DNA from: Panonychus citri
Taxonomy: Eukaryota > Arthropoda > Arachnida > Trombidiformes > Tetranychidae
Assembly: GCF_014898815.1 (NCBI RefSeq)
Contig: NW_026515516.1
Span: 806,001-870,000 of the forward strand
Reading direction: 5' to 3'
DNA length: 64,000 nt
Within the stretch, counting starts at the first letter, position 1. Each line of letters starts with the position of its first letter. The position numbers and the translations under genes were made by a program. Shown piece by piece: positions 18,421 through 30,608 of the stretch. The notes beneath the pieces are model-generated. The model was given only the letters and a program-made list of their open reading frames with translations, ran no database searches and was not told the origin of the DNA.

Positions 18421-21400
18421 TACAATCTACTTGATCATGATGAGTTGTGGTGGTCAGTTAATTATATCAAATAACAACAGCAACAATATGATGCATAGTA
18501 ATTAATATCTAAATCATAATAACAAGGTTTTGGTCATATCATATTAGCGTATTGATGATTTAATGAAGATGCTGTCTGATGGTCAAGGATATTTGTTCCT
18601 GCTGTTAAATTATGTTAATATTTTGACTTAATTAGTATGTATATTTTGGTGTATATTGAATTAAGATTAATTATTCTTCCTTATAATAATTCAGGTTATT
18701 AATTTTGTAAGGATTATAAATGAAAGGAGCCTCACTGGCAGAGGATTAACTGGATATCATCGTATCTAATTTAAACCAACTGGTTTCCCTAAACTAAATT
18801 AACTTTCAATTGTCTATCATCATCCATTCAATTAGTAATTCAACAAGATTTCAATGCAAAGTCACCTATTCAATTGTTGAATTGATTAATTGTGATGCAG
18901 AGTTAAGGTTTTGTTTCAATGTTTCAATGATGAAATGGATCCATCAAAATTATATGTTAATCGTATATACGAGATTATCCCTTACGATGATAACAATTAC
19001 TGGATTAAATGTGGTAGACAAAGGGAAACAATAAGATATTAACCAATTAGATTACCAAGTTAATCCTTGATTGATACTAATGACCAACCAGAAAAAAGTT
19101 AATTGAAGAAGACAAATAATCAACAACAAAAGGGTATTCAGATTTGTGAGCTGATGAACTTTCATTCATTGAGATTTCATCATAATCCTGAGATCAGACA
19201 ATTGAATGAATTGTTAGCATTGTAATTATAATCACCTGAAGCTTAATCATCATCATCAATGATTAACTTTCGCGTGCCATTATCGAAACAGATCTTTCTC
19301 TCCTTTCAATGTGATTCTAATCACAATCAAATATTAGTGTAACTTAGATAATCAACTTTCACTTTTTTACCTTTTAACTTTTGTTTTTTTTTCTTCTTCT
19401 TCTTTCAGGATTAACGATTATTATTATTAATCGTTAATATCGTTAAACTGGTGAAGATTTTTGGATTATGATTAGTCTCTCACGATTTTACCACCAAATG
19501 AAATTCATGAGATTCACCTTGAATTCAATGCTAAGGGACAAGTAAACTTGACCAAACCCGAACAAAGTATCTTGACCATTTATCATTCACATTAATCAAG
19601 TAAGGAGGTGATTCTTAACTGCGAGATTATCATTAAATTTAATTGTTTCACCGATGATGTTTATCATCATGATTACAATTACGATCCTGATTTGATTGAC
19701 CAAAATGGTCAGTCTATTGTTGATAATCACTCACAAATTTCCTACACTGACCAATAATAGAAACATAGTTACAAGTATCATAATAGTTTTCTAATTATCC
19801 TTGAGATTAATTTCCTTAATTATGATTAAGATTAAAGGTGAACATCAATAATTAGCCAATCCTAATTTAAAGATGATCAACAATTTCAATTGTTGCTAAT
19901 TACAAGTTGTAACTTTTTCAATCATCTTTTCAGTCATAACAATCAGTATGCTTAAAGTTAATTACTTTATTTCTTGGTAACAATTTAACTGATTTTCTTA
20001 GCTAATTGTCTTGAAATCAATTGATTAATAGCTGATAATCAAATTGATGAATGTTAATTGAATTATTAATTACCATTTATTATTATGCTTTCTTCTCATT
20101 TCTATTATTTGAAATTACTAATTCCCCTTATAATTTGATCATCAGGATTTAATTGTTGGTAATTAAGCTTAAATTGTGGCCACCTTTAACTAGGAGAATC
20201 AAAAAATCATCATGATAGTCCTTGAATTGTGAAGATGATTTAATTTATGATTAAAACAACAATACAATTAACTGACCACCAATTGTATTATGCTGATGAT
20301 GATGATCATCTCTGGTGTTTTGTTTTAATACAACAATTAAGACAATGAATCCATAATCAAGGTAGTGTTAATGATGAATTATTCAGTAATCGTATCATTA
20401 AATTGTGATACATGATAATCAAAGTTAACCATCAACGTTATTAAATCTTTCATCTTAATTTCTGATACAATTTAATGATAATAATCAGTGTCTATTAAAA
20501 GAATCGCTTAATTATTAGAAATCTAATTTTGATTGTTGATAAAATGGTGAAGATCAAAGTTAATCGCGAATCAAATTGTCTTCAAATTAAATTAAATCTA
20601 AATGATGACGAAAATTTAAAATTCAAATCATCATGTTATTACAAAGGACAACATTCATTTACTGTTATTGCTGCTGTTATTTATAGTGATGATTAACCTT
20701 TAATTGTGCATGATAATTAACTAATTTATAAACATCCTGTTTCTTAAATATACTCATTTCCATCAACAATTAATTGTTAACCTTGTAAACTTTTTGGTTG
20801 ATCAACTGTGCTAATGTTATTATGAATCTACATGTGTTTCCATTGACAATCAACTGAGCTCAACAATCAAATTGTATTATTATTGTTTAATTGAAAAAAT
20901 TAATTCTCACAAAATGGATCAACAATTAATCAGCAAAATCATAATTAATTTTTAACATTTAGTTAATATTTCAACTATTCTCAGTTAATGTCTCAATCAA
21001 TTTGCATTAAATCAGTTATATGATTCAAATTAATTCGGTTAATGATCAAAATTTAAGTTTATTTAAATGATCATTGTTAAGGTTGATCATTAATTAAAAA
21101 AATTTGTGACCTTCTTAATCGTGTTTAACTTAATTATTAACTGAATTAGCCAATTTTCTGATCATAATTATCATTTTATTGGATTAACATTTTCATTTTT
21201 TTGATCAAGTTTTTTGTATTAACAATCAGATTGAAAGAGTTAATTGTTCTTGAATCGTAATTAATTGTAATTGATTAAGTATAATTTGTAATAAAAATTA
21301 AATTTACATTGAACAATAATTTACAATGAAATGATTAATATTTTTACCATCAACAGATTAACTAAATTATCTATTCAAAATCATAACGGTAATTGAAAGC

Positions 21401-21964
21401 ACTTTTCTGATCAATTAAATCTTATACTTTGATTGCACACTAATTAAAATTGAATAATAATCATGATAATTACATAATTTAACCAATAATTGTTGTTTCC
21501 TCATTTAAATATAAAGGTACAACTTGATCAATCATTTTTATCGGTGAAAGTGATTCCTCCAAAAATTGTGATTATGTTTCAGCCTTCAGGGTTTAATTAG
21601 ATTTGTAAGGTTAATTGGTTGATTTGTTTAAGATGATGATATGTTAAAGTTGCTCGTTGAAGAAAAATATAAATGATGATTAAATTGATGATGATTGAAT
21701 TGTTTTTCTTGTTCCTGATTAGATTATCCAATGATTAGCTGACATTAATTCCATTTGTCATGATTTGGTTTCTTTTCGATGAGATTTAGTAGTTAGCCGA
21801 TTTGAATCCAGTTTCATGAAAGGTCTGAGTTATTCATATCGTAAATAAGGTTCAATATCCAATTGGTAATAAGTAGTAATTAATAAAATTGATGATGAAA
21901 AAGATGAGATCATGGAAAGGAAGAGGGATGGAAATTGATGAGACAACTGGATTAATACATTTTC
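18421..21964. other. AT-rich intergenic region, 3.5 kb
   Basis: I see no coding exon, RNA gene or element. Open frames here (for example 18810-19034) show no domain and no consistent splice context. TAATTG/CAATTA and ATCATCATG words dominate. Confidence 0.5.
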
Positions 21965-22286
21965 TCATTGCAGTTTAAGTTCAAGTGTACCAGTGGCTTC
22001 AAATTCAGTGACAAGTCTAAAGAGTTGGAGAAAAAGACAATTAGTTAACTTGAGATAAATTATTTGATAGAAAAATGGAAGAAAAATAATCATTTTCAAT
22101 GGAAAATTAGACTTACAAAAGTAATTCTCTGTTGGTTGGTAAAGCGATATCGGGATATTCTTCTCGAAGAATAGAAATGGCTCCTTGAAGATTCTTTTTC
22201 GCCCTGTAATAAGCAGTGACAAAATACATTCGCTGATGAAGTGTCATCGCCAACAAAGCAGGTGAAGGTTCACTTGAACGTCTCAT
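21965..22286 (-). CDS. Stand-alone DUF4817 helix-turn-helix protein
   Basis: Two exons: 22117-22286 and 21965-22016, joined in phase 2 over a 94-nt intron (GTAAGT..TTTAG), giving 73 aa. The protein is essentially one DUF4817 domain: MTLHQRMYFVTAYYRAKKN, an AISILREEYPDIALP helix step, and LVTEFEATGTLE at the end. This matches the family pattern (T..QR..IV.AYY..., .FR..FP....P, ..I..LV..FE.TGS). DUF4817 is a helix-turn-helix usually found at the N-terminus of mariner-like or retroposon-associated proteins in arthropods. Here nothing follows: the frame stops after EATGTLELKLQ, and the intron splits the domain. The start Met (MRRSSEP) is the first ATG in an otherwise open frame. It may be a domesticated DNA-binding domain or one member of an expanded family. 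Function is not known. Confidence 0.75.
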
Positions 22287-23218
22287 AATTAATAAGAGAT
22301 CAACCAATTGACGAGAAACAAAGAGAAAAGAATAGAAAAACAAAAATTCTACAAAAATGTCGTTAACACTTTTTCTATGTACACAAAACGTAATTGATTT
22401 TGATGGAGAAATTTATATTTCTTATATAAACCCACAGAATAGGTAATGACAATCAAAGGAAAACTCATCGAATCAAATCAATCCCATTACACAATTAACA
22501 TGAAAGGTAATCAATGACATTTCCAATCGTCCATAATAATTGGATGGATTAACAATTATCTCCATGTTGTTAGATATCAATATAAACAAAACCCTTAATT
22601 TCCCAATCATTGGCCGATGACAACACATAAAATTATCAACCAATACAACCGAAAGATTAACAATTAAGTGTGAGACTAGAAAAAAATTAAAGATTAATTT
22701 AACAATCACTGATAATTAAACAAAAAGAAATTAAAAAAACAAATGGAACCCAAAAAAAAGGGTTAACTTGGAAGCGAAAAAATGAAATTAATGAGCAGTG
22801 AATAGAATTAAAGATCAACAAGAGATGGCGACACTTATGATTCTCTGGGCTACAGGCTCAGTTTTACTCTTTGTTTCATTTAGAAATTGGTGATTTGTAA
22901 ATTAATCTAATTTGTTTTTAATTCTATATTTTAATTGTGCTTGAGTTTATTTGTAATCAGTGATTATTAAATTATATTATCTTTGTGAGACGATCAAAAG
23001 TGAACAAAAAACTTAAGGTCACCTTTAAAAATAAAAGGTAATCACGGTTGTGATAATGAATCCATGCCTCCAAAAATAACCACATATCTTGATCTCTCTC
23101 TCTCACTCTCAATCTCACTTACCTATTTGAGATGAAGACTAATTATGATTTTTATTATTAGTTATTAATTTGGTTAGTTTATTAATGTATTTGTTGTATT
23201 TTGTTTTATTTTTTATAG
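22287..23218. other. Spacer and upstream region of the p66 gene
   Basis: Probably holds divergent promoters for the DUF4817 gene (minus) and p66 (plus). AGAGATGGCGAC at 22821-22832 resembles a YY1/Pho-type site. A possible donor (AAAAG|GTAATC near 23037) could end a 5' leader exon of p66. No other gene is seen. Confidence 0.45.
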
Positions 23219-24820
23219 ATGGAGAAGAATAGTGAACTTGACCGGCGAATTCGTAAATTATTAACTCTACTGAGAAATGAGGAGAACAAGTTGACCCTTA
23301 TGAAGAAAATTTGGCAAAGTCAATTAGTGAAGAAAAATATATCTCAGTCATCAGTATCTGGTTCAGCTCATCAGCAACAGCAACAACAATCACAATCACA
23401 ATCACAACAACAACAACAACAACAACTTCATCACCATCAGCAACAACATCAACAACAACAACATCATCAACATCATCAACAGTCAACTCATTCTCATCAT
23501 TTAACATCAACTCCACCAGCACATAGCCATCATCCAACACCGACTCCTCCAGCTCATAGCCTTCATCATCAGACACCACCATCTTCAGCACACAGCCACC
23601 ATCATCCAACACCACCAGCACACACCCATCATCAACCCACTATAATTGCTGCACATCAACAACAAACTCATGTACCACCACCAATGATTTTAAATCCACC
23701 GATTACCAATAATCGATCATATGGAGCTGCACCACCGCCACCTCCACCACCTCACGGCCTATCTTCCCATCTACCAGGTATTCATGGAAATCATGGAAAT
23801 CATGGTAATCATGGTAATCATGGAAATCATGGAAATCATCACCATCAACACCAACATCAACACTCGCATCAACATCAACATCAACCAATCGGATATAAGC
23901 CTGTTGTTAATCGTGAAATAAATAACCAAACAGTAGCTCAAAGAATTGCAGCTGCTAAATCTGCTCTAAAGAAGCAATTAGAGAAAACTCTTCTTCAAAT
24001 TGTTCCACCCAAACCACCTCCACCCGAGATGCATTTCATCCCCAATGCAAATAACAATGAATTTATATATTATTATGGTCTTGAAACGGTTGTCGACTTT
24101 TTAACTGGAACAGATCAAAATAAATCACCACCGGAACCCTTTGAATGTGTCCAGTGTGGCTCTGATTATACTCCACTTTGGAAATGGCCTGGAGGTATTG
24201 ATCCAAACAGAGGAAAACCAGCCGTTATTTGTGAATCTTGTGTTTCAAATAATATGAAGAAAAAATTTAGAGATGATCATACCAAACGCTTGAAATCAGC
24301 CTTTGTTAAAGCTCTACAACAAGAGCAAGAAATTGAACAAAAAATATCCTCCGGAGAGCCAAGTCCACCAATTCCAGCTCTCACACCACCAACAAATCCA
24401 ATCAACAACAATTCTCAAGCTGCTTCAGTAGCCGCTGCCGCTGCTGCCGCCGCTGCTGGTCTATCAAATTCTCTTGGTAATTCTGTACACGGGTTTGGCA
24501 ATTCACCGGTTTTACCACAGGCACCTCCAGCTCATAGTTCTTTCTTGCGTCATGGATCCGCTGCCAATGCAGCCGCAGCTTCAGCTAATGCCTCCGCTGC
24601 CGCCGCGTTCGCGGCATCTTCAGCCTTGTTCAATTTATCTAAATTCACACCAGCCCAGCAATCGCTTCTCCAAGCACAGATACAACAATTGGCTCAAAGT
24701 TTACCACACAGTCTCAACCCTCAAGGTTTATCTCAACCTCAACCTGCACATATGCTACCCTTTGCTCCCTTACTTTTACAATATGGAGCATTGATGAACA
24801 ATCGACAGTCAATGAATTGA
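23219..24820 (+). CDS. simj: Transcriptional repressor p66 (GATAD2 family), NuRD subunit
   Basis: 533 aa in the exon shown. CR1, the coiled coil that binds MBD proteins, lies at the start (RIRKLLTLLRNEENKLTLMK). CR2 with a GATA-type zinc finger lies at about 300-370: CVQCGSDYTPLWKWPG, then VICESCVSNNMKKKF and the family block RLKSAFVKALQQEQEIEQ. p66 links MBD2/3 to the CHD/Mi-2 remodeller in the nucleus and represses transcription. Between CR1 and CR2 lie long Gln/His tracts and five GNH repeats coded by a minisatellite near 23786-23838; Ala runs follow CR2. The ATG immediately follows a splice-acceptor-like TTTTTTATAG, so an upstream exon (leader, or extra N-terminal codons) is expected; most family members have residues before CR1. 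A poly(A) signal lies about 105 bases after the stop. Confidence 0.93.
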   Translation: MEKNSELDRRIRKLLTLLRNEENKLTLMKKIWQSQLVKKNISQSSVSGSAHQQQQQQSQSQSQQQQQQQLHHHQQQHQQQQHHQHHQQSTHSHHLTSTPPAHSHHPTPTPPAHSLHHQTPPSSAHSHHHPTPPAHTHHQPTIIAAHQQQTHVPPPMILNPPITNNRSYGAAPPPPPPPHGLSSHLPGIHGNHGNHGNHGNHGNHGNHHHQHQHQHSHQHQHQPIGYKPVVNREINNQTVAQRIAAAKSALKKQLEKTLLQIVPPKPPPPEMHFIPNANNNEFIYYYGLETVVDFLTGTDQNKSPPEPFECVQCGSDYTPLWKWPGGIDPNRGKPAVICESCVSNNMKKKFRDDHTKRLKSAFVKALQQEQEIEQKISSGEPSPPIPALTPPTNPINNNSQAASVAAAAAAAAAGLSNSLGNSVHGFGNSPVLPQAPPAHSSFLRHGSAANAAAASANASAAAAFAASSALFNLSKFTPAQQSLLQAQIQQLAQSLPHSLNPQGLSQPQPAHMLPFAPLLLQYGALMNNRQSMN

Positions 24821-24924
24821 TTTTACAAACAAATTTAAATGTGTAATTTGGGCTCGTTCTTTTGAAAGAAAAACAAAACAAACAAACAAAACTTTAAAAA
24901 GAAATCAGTGTAATTTCTCAATTG

Positions 24925-24930
24925 AATAAA
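24925..24930 (+). terminator. Poly(A) signal of p66
   Basis: AATAAA, about 105 bases after the p66 stop and within a 285-base gap to the end of the convergent QSOX gene. Confidence 0.6.
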
Positions 24931-25105
24931 TATAATACATGCATCACAATAGGAAAAAAATTGCTCATGGACAAAATATTTTATACAAAGGGATAAGTCT
25001 CTTGTTTATTTGATTATATTTGTTTTTTTTCTGTTCCTTTTTTTGTACCAACAAGAATATTTTTCCTCTCTCAGTCACATTAGAAGAAAAATCATCTTTT
25101 CACTT

Positions 25106-27568
25106 TTAAGGAGCCATCGGATATCTGAATTTATGCTCTTTCCGGCGCTTTTTCCTCATTGACAATATAAAACAAAATGTCAACAACATGCAAGAAGTTA
25201 CAATGTACAAAAGTAAACATAAACTAATGTCCATTTTGTTTAGAATAACATTCGGCCAAGTCCACATGTTACCCGTGTGTTGGAAATCATGATCATATGA
25301 ATCAAATACATTTTCATTGGAATCCTGGACATTGCCATTGTCATTATCATTATTTGGATGTAAATTTGTTGGAACCAAAGATGATGAATGTTTAATCAAA
25401 TTATCACCACGATAACGTGTTAACAGAAAAATAAAAGTACCAGTTTCATTAAAACGTTGACCATCTAATGTCCAACAGGTTGGACAAGTAACAGGTGATG
25501 GATATTGGACTTTGGGATGAACCGGATCTTCAGTTAAATCTTTAGATAAACGTCTATTAACAATATTGTGAGCTCTCCAAAGCCAAACAATTGAGCTATT
25601 TGGATAGATTAATGTTGATTCCAGATTTGAAGATATTTCTCCAAAGTGTTTGGCACAATCAGCACAAGAGAAAAAATTTTTAATATAATCACGCATCGTA
25701 TATAAAACTTTATGACCCTCTGGTTCACCTGAGGTTTTCATGTATTCATTGACGGTTAGAGTGTGAAAAAGAAGCCACAATGAACATGGATAACCACGGA
25801 AAACTGGCTCACTTCCGGAACAAGTTATCCAATTATCTGGCTTTGGAAAAGGAGTTTGATGATTTAATTTATCAAGAACCGTTAGAAAAGCTTCCCTATT
25901 TAAACCATGGACTTGAGTGGACAACCATTTTGATAGGGATGAGATGAAACTTTTAGCCGATTCAGAATCAAATGGAAAATAATCATTCAAAATGTTGATA
26001 AAATTTTTCAAAATTTCTAATCTCGATGAATCCAATTCTCGGTGCAAAGGAATCTGTTTATATAAAGTCTCATGAATGGATAAATATAAGTCAGTTAGAT
26101 GAAGAGAATCAGTTGAATCCAAGTTTGATTGTTGTTCATTTTTTGTATTTTCTTGAAGAGCCTTAAATGAAGATGAAGGTGCTGATGATATTAATGGTTC
26201 CAAATAAGTTAAATTGTATTCGTTCATTATGACATCAACTGTAACTTTACGATGATCAGGACCAAGTTCATTGGGCCTGAGAAAAAAGAACAAAAAATTA
26301 GAAAATCTTGTTTCTTTCTAGTTTTCTTTTCTTTTCTTCTGTAGAAAAAAAAATCAAATTCACTAATCATGATAATAAAAGGACGGAAATATTTTTCTTT
26401 CCTTTAGAAAATATAATAATAAAGGTAAAAGTGTATTGGTAATATAAATTGTCATGCATCGGTGATCGGCTGGTGGTGACAGAACATAAAATCTTGGATA
26501 ATCAAATAAACACCAATCCTTGATCTTAATCTTTGGATTAATACACGTTATCTTTTTTAGTCTTTCTTTTCCTCTTCCTCTCTCTCTCTATCATATCTTA
26601 ATTTAATTGTTCTACTCCCCTTGATTGTGTAATTATTTTCGGAAATTACCTTTTAAATATCACAGGTTTTCCTCCTTTAGAGATCTTTATAATAACAGGT
26701 AGAAGAAGAGGTGATTCTTTTAATTGCTCAAGCCATTTGTGTCCAGTTTTGATTCTTCTCACTACAATGGTGTCTAAAAATGGCGACAGATCCAGAATAA
26801 CCTGAAAAAAGAGGAAGAAGGAGTGAGAGAGAGAGATGGAGAGAGAAAGGGGAAAATGGAGGAAAAATATGAGAGGGAAAATTAAGATTAGAAAAAAAAT
26901 TGGAAATGGTATCAATTGTTATTCTACATAACAGATTATATTTACCTCTCTTCCTAAATAAGATTTTTCTCCTTCAACCAGGATTAGAATATCTCTTGAG
27001 GATGAAATTTCTGTTAGATTGTTCATCTCTTCGGAATTAGAGGATCCAGGTAGTTAAGATTAGGCCAATTTGAAGGTGTTCCTTGAGACCATGATCGGTG
27101 TACCCAATCAAGATAATCATGTCTCATTGAATCAATACTTCCAATTTGAGTGGACAAGGGTTGACCATTTTTAAGATAATCATAATTATGCCAGAAATAA
27201 CGAACAGAGGGAAATAGATTAATATTATAATCACTGCACAGTTTTACATTTGATTCCTCGGCACAATCAATTGCAGCAACACGAACCACTTTTGACCAAT
27301 GTCTTATATCCTTGGCAAAGGTTTTCCATGTAGGAGCAAAACGGACACAATGACCACACCAGGAATTATAAAATTCAACTATAAAAGTATTATTCTGATG
27401 GAATATAAATTGGGAAAAATTTCTCTCCGATAAAATAGTTAAACCAGGCTCATTTCCTTTATACAATATGGGAATACCATTTATCACTGTCACCATAAAA
27501 CTGGTGATGAAAATGATGATGATGATGATAAATGAACAGATGAGTTGATAACTTGAGGTAACTTTCAT
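25106..27568 (-). CDS. Qsox1: Quiescin sulfhydryl oxidase (QSOX), with one apparent frameshift
   Basis: Exons 26946-27568, 26650-26801 and 25106-26276; introns 144 and 373 nt. Starts with a signal peptide (MKVTSSYQLICSFII...). A thioredoxin domain carries the redox motif NSWCGHCVRFAPTWK (about residue 70). After a degenerate second Trx-like region (SYLGRE|VILDLSPFLDTIVVRR), exon 3 carries the helical linker and the FAD-binding ERV/ALR domain with RGYPCSLWLLFHTL, the proximal pair FSCADCAKHF and the distal pair TCPTCW. A C-terminal transmembrane helix (SLCLLLYIVTSCMLLTFCF) and basic tail end it. QSOX makes disulfides in secretory proteins using O2, in ER/Golgi or outside the cell. In exon 1 the frame breaks near 27040-27046: after NLNYLDP the coding potential continues one base out of register (SNSEEMNNLTEISSSRDILI). 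With one base added there the total is exactly 649 codons. Assembly error or a real mutation; the rest is intact. Confidence 0.93.
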
Positions 27569-28471
27569 TATTTGATTAATTTGTAACAATTGTTTCCTTC
27601 TCTCTCTGTCTGTCTTTCTCTCTATTGATTTTAATTGAAACGGGAATGTAATTATTTGTTGATGATGTTAATTGTTCTCATCTGGATAATCAACGATTCC
27701 AAAATAGTCAAGTTTCTCTGGTTTTCATCGTCTCTTAGGTTGACACTGTTTTCCAAATCATCACCACCACCATCATAAAAATGTTCATTGATTGACACAT
27801 GTAAATATCTCCCAACAATCAGGAATCAAATTACTAAAGTAAAGTAAAAAAAAAAAAAGACAATTTAGATCAACAAATTAGAAAATATTTACATGAGAAA
27901 AAACAAATTGAAATAGAATAAAATTGAAATAAAATTTTCTATTCTACTTACATTTCCATTTGGTAGAAAATGAAAGAAGAAAAAAATATTTTCTAATTCA
28001 CTTGTTGATTGTCTTTAATTTTCCTTTAACCAGATTAACCAACGTCATCTAATTAGAAACACCAATCACCATTTTAATCATTTATTTAATCAAAAAGAAA
28101 CAAAATTCAAATTAAATAACCAAATGAAAGATTTAAAGTAAAGAGAGGAAATGACAACACAGAAAAAGAGACAAATAGAAAGACAGAGAAAACCGAAAGA
28201 GAAAAATGGAAAAGAAAGAGAAACTTGTTAGAGAAAAGAAAACAGCTGAAGAGACAAAATCAAAGTGATTTTCTTTTTGTAGAAATTAGTTATTCTAAAA
28301 TTGATTATTCCAATTGATTAACCCTCTCTCTCTCTTTACTTTTAAACAGGTTAACAAGAAGATAGTAACAATTGTAGTAGTAATTAAAAGTATAAACAAT
28401 CAAGAGTAATTATATTTTTGTGATCCCTTTTTGTTTTCATTTGGATTCGGTTTTGTTTGTTAATCATCATT
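27569..28471. other. Divergent promoter region between QSOX and LACTB
   Basis: About 900 bases between two divergent start codons. Purine- and pyrimidine-rich stretches (28130-28260, 28325-28345) and several AT-rich runs. An acceptor-like TTTTAAACAG at 28340-28349 suggests that a leader exon could exist upstream of LACTB. No open frame of interest. Confidence 0.4.
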
Positions 28472-30028
28472 ATGGTTAAAAGTGGATTAAAAACTCTTGT
28501 GATTGGAGGATCATCTTTAACTTGTTTAGCTTTTCTTGCTAATCATCTTTACGCTGATGAAAAGGGTATTGGTAGGAATTTAATTAATCACCGGAAGGAT
28601 GTTATTTCACCGATTCCTGATAATCCATTTAAAGGTGATCAAAATGAACAATCATTTCTTTCCTTGGTTCAAGCGACTCGTTCAGCTCGTGATCTTGTCC
28701 AGACAACAATTAACACTTATGGTTATCCTGGTATTGTTGTTGGTGTTTCTATTAAAGGTGAACCTTGTTGGGTTCAAGGTTTTGGTTTCTCGAATCTTGA
28801 AACGGCCACTCGGTGTAATAAAAACACGGTCATGAGGATTGCAAGTATCTCGAAGCCTATTACAATGACCGCTGTTGCTAAGCTTTATGAGGAAGGAAAA
28901 ATTGATTTGGATAAGAATATTTTCACTTTTATTGGTGATAAATTTCCAGAGAAAAAGGTTGACGGTGAAAAGGTTCCAATTACAATTAGACAATTAGCCA
29001 GTCACTTAGGTGGCATTCGACATTATAAAAAAGATGAAGTTTTAAGTTGTTCTCTATTGAAAAAATATTCCAATTCTGTTGATGCTTTGGAAACATTTGC
29101 TCAAGATGATTTACTTTCCAAACCTGGAACTAAATTTGATTATTCAACGTATGGTTATACTTTAATTGCTGCTGCCGTTGAAATGGCTCAGCCAACAATT
29201 AAATCTTTCGGACAATTTTTGGTCCAAGATATTTGTCAACGTAGTTTGGGAATGACAAACACTTATTTAGATGAAAATTCACCAATCATCTTGAATCGAG
29301 CTAAACAATATGTTAAATCGTCAGACAAATTCACCGAAAATTCATCTTATGTTGAATGTAGCTACAAATACGCCGGCGGCGGTTTATTGTCAACTATTCC
29401 TGATCTTTTACGTTTCGGAAACGTTATGTTGTACAGTTATTTACCTCATCTAAATCAATCGAAACGTGAGTTTAATTTTTCTGTCCCATCACAATCAGTA
29501 AAATTGACTAATTGTTTTCCATTTAGCTTTCCTCAAGAAATCAACTGTTGATATGCTTTGGACTCCGATTCCCTTTGGTAATATTAAAATTGATCCAAAT
29601 TTATTTGATTGGTGTAAATATGGTAAGGATTTAAAGGCAACAATTAAAGATATAATTATCAATCGATTGGTCAGTTGATCAATTAGCTTCAGATTATATC
29701 TCAATCATGATTGCAAGTTGATTAACTTATAATTTTGGTGACAATTTTAGGTCTTGGATGGGGTTTAATTAGAGATGCTCAAGCTTCTTGTACCTCTGGT
29801 GCTTGTCCACCTTTCAAGGATATAATTTACCACACTGGAGCTGCAACCGGTGGGACAACATTACTCATGATTATCCCGGAAAAGGAAATGGTTGTTGCTT
29901 TAATCATCAACCTTGGTAAAGCTAAAGGTATCGGTAATTTGGGACTAAATGTTGCCGAACTATTTTCCAACGTTAAACTACCTGCAACAATTGAAACAAA
30001 TCCAAAGGAAATTGTTGCCAAAGAATAG
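28472..30028 (+). CDS. LACTB: Serine beta-lactamase-like protein LACTB
   Basis: Exons 28472-29465, 29527-29622 and 29751-30028, phases 1 and 1, giving 455 aa. It belongs to the penicillin-binding/beta-lactamase class C-like family; animal LACTB is a filament-forming serine protease of the mitochondrial intermembrane space affecting lipid metabolism. Visible active-site motifs are SISK (S-x-x-K, in RIASISKPITMTA, about residue 130), YSTYGYTL (the Y-x-N equivalent, with Thr as in LACTB) and HTGAATGGT near the C-terminus (the K-T-G equivalent). The N-terminus has a basic start and a hydrophobic segment (SGLKTLVIGGSSLTCLAFLA) fitting mitochondrial import. The family block MLWTPIPFG is in exon 2. 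Compared with human LACTB (547 aa) the mite-like protein is shorter, mainly before and inside the catalytic domain. The start was chosen as the first ATG before the targeting segment. Confidence 0.95.
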
Positions 30029-30608
30029 AAGGAAAAACTTTAATCAATCAATTATTCGCATTAACCTTCGACCTTTCAATTACCTGGGATATCAATTAAA
30101 CTCAAGTCTTTCATATGATCTGATGTCTCTCTCTCCTCCTCCACAATTAACGGGAATTTGGGTTTCCTCCTCATGACGAAATTGGATTGTTTCAAGTATC
30201 CGATATACATGATGAGTATCAGATATTTCTCAAACAAATTGCTTCCAATTGAAACGTTAATTTCTTTCAATTAATTTAGTAATTCTCATATTCTTTCTAC
30301 ATGTGTGTTAATTAGTTTTTATTTTCTTTGATATCTCAACCATATAATCTCATCAGTGAAAAACTATTGGTAATAATTAGCTAACTTTGAAACGAAATGA
30401 TATAAATCTCGTTTTCATCTTCCACAACGTTACAACAAATTGTCACCATTTAAGGGATTTTTATTTACATTTATCATTAACCTTAAACACCCAGTTAATT
30501 ACGAATTCAGATTGTGTTAATTTTACTTGATTCCAATTTAATTTTCACTCTGTTTTCTTCAGTGTAAACTCTCAACTTGTTAACCACTTAACCATAATCT
30601 CCACCAGA
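30029..30608. other. Spacer between LACTB and the next gene
   Basis: Contains the LACTB 3' untranslated region and the upstream region of the 30609 gene. Small open frames show no domain. Confidence 0.45.

Noticed and set aside
23298..23621. Asp/Val-rich open frame opposite p66
   Set aside because: It is the antisense of CAA/CAT repeats coding Gln/His in p66; no independent signal.
28599..28993. Overlapping ORFs inside LACTB
   Set aside because: Shadow frames of a clear conserved gene.
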